Assembly: GCA_023132075.1 (NCBI GenBank)
Contig: JAGLYT010000096.1
Coordinates: 1-6,409, forward strand
DNA length: 6,409 bases
DNA from: JAGLHV01 sp023132075 [NCBI: bacterium]
Lineage (GTDB): Bacteria > CBDUZB01 > JAGLHV01
Direction: 5' to 3'
Shown piece by piece: positions 6,366 through 6,409 of the stretch (positions within the stretch are counted from its first letter, which is position 1; the number at the start of each line of letters is the position of its first letter). Below the pieces are notes generated by a model. The model was given only the letters and a program-made list of their open reading frames with translations. It ran no database searches and was not told the origin of the DNA. A program made the position numbers and the translations under genes.

Positions 6366-6409
6366 AAATGTGTTTCGAACGATATAGCAAATTTTAGCAG
6401 AAACAAGCG

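Noticed and set aside
6368-6397. ATG with upstream AAAGGTG on the plus strand
   Set aside because: The frame stops after nine codons (MCFERYSKF). The alternative GTG at 6363 stays open to the edge but has no Shine-Dalgarno and too little sequence to judge.

Overview
The window is a single operon read entirely from the minus strand. It matches the Bacteroides aerotolerance (Bat) operon in canonical order: batA, batB, batC, batD, batE, followed by an ECF-type RNA polymerase sigma factor as the last gene. I see no convincing complete gene on the plus strand. The sequence is AT-rich (GC roughly one third, by eye), with dense A/T homopolymers, tight intergenic gaps of 6-55 bp, visible Shine-Dalgarno sequences before several genes, and one GTG start. 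BatD and BatE carry Sec-type signal peptides. This suggests a diderm bacterium. The AT-rich heptamer filler and small GC-rich hairpins between genes resemble those I associate with uncultivated lineages such as Omnitrophota, but the lineage is a guess.

Layout from right to left, in transcription order. 6409-6198: upstream intergenic region with twin small GC-rich hairpins, an AATTCCC-type filler motif, a T8 run and a possible plus-strand promoter. 6197-5205: batA. 5180-4166: batB, interrupted by a +1 frameshift in an A8 tract. 4165-4111: intercistronic hairpin and a strong ribosome binding site. 4110-3301: batC, TPR protein with a Lys/Glu/Gln linker. 3294-1456: batD. 1438-689: batE. 666-100: ECF sigma factor. 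99-1: short intergenic stretch dominated by a degenerate 7-bp tandem repeat; a further gene may begin at the very edge.

From knowledge of the families, BatA and BatB are membrane-anchored von Willebrand factor A (VWA) proteins with metal-ion-dependent adhesion sites. They are expected to work with BatC (TPR scaffold), BatD (large exported beta-domain membrane protein) and BatE (TPR, two membrane helices, SH3b domain) as an envelope complex. This is usually paired with a MoxR-type AAA+ ATPase and a DUF58 protein encoded just upstream. Neither partner is in this window, and about 210 bp of apparently noncoding DNA precedes batA. The known system is clear. The less usual points are the batB frameshift, the sigma factor at the operon's end, the missing adjacent moxR/DUF58 genes, and the structured noncoding elements flanking and inside the operon.
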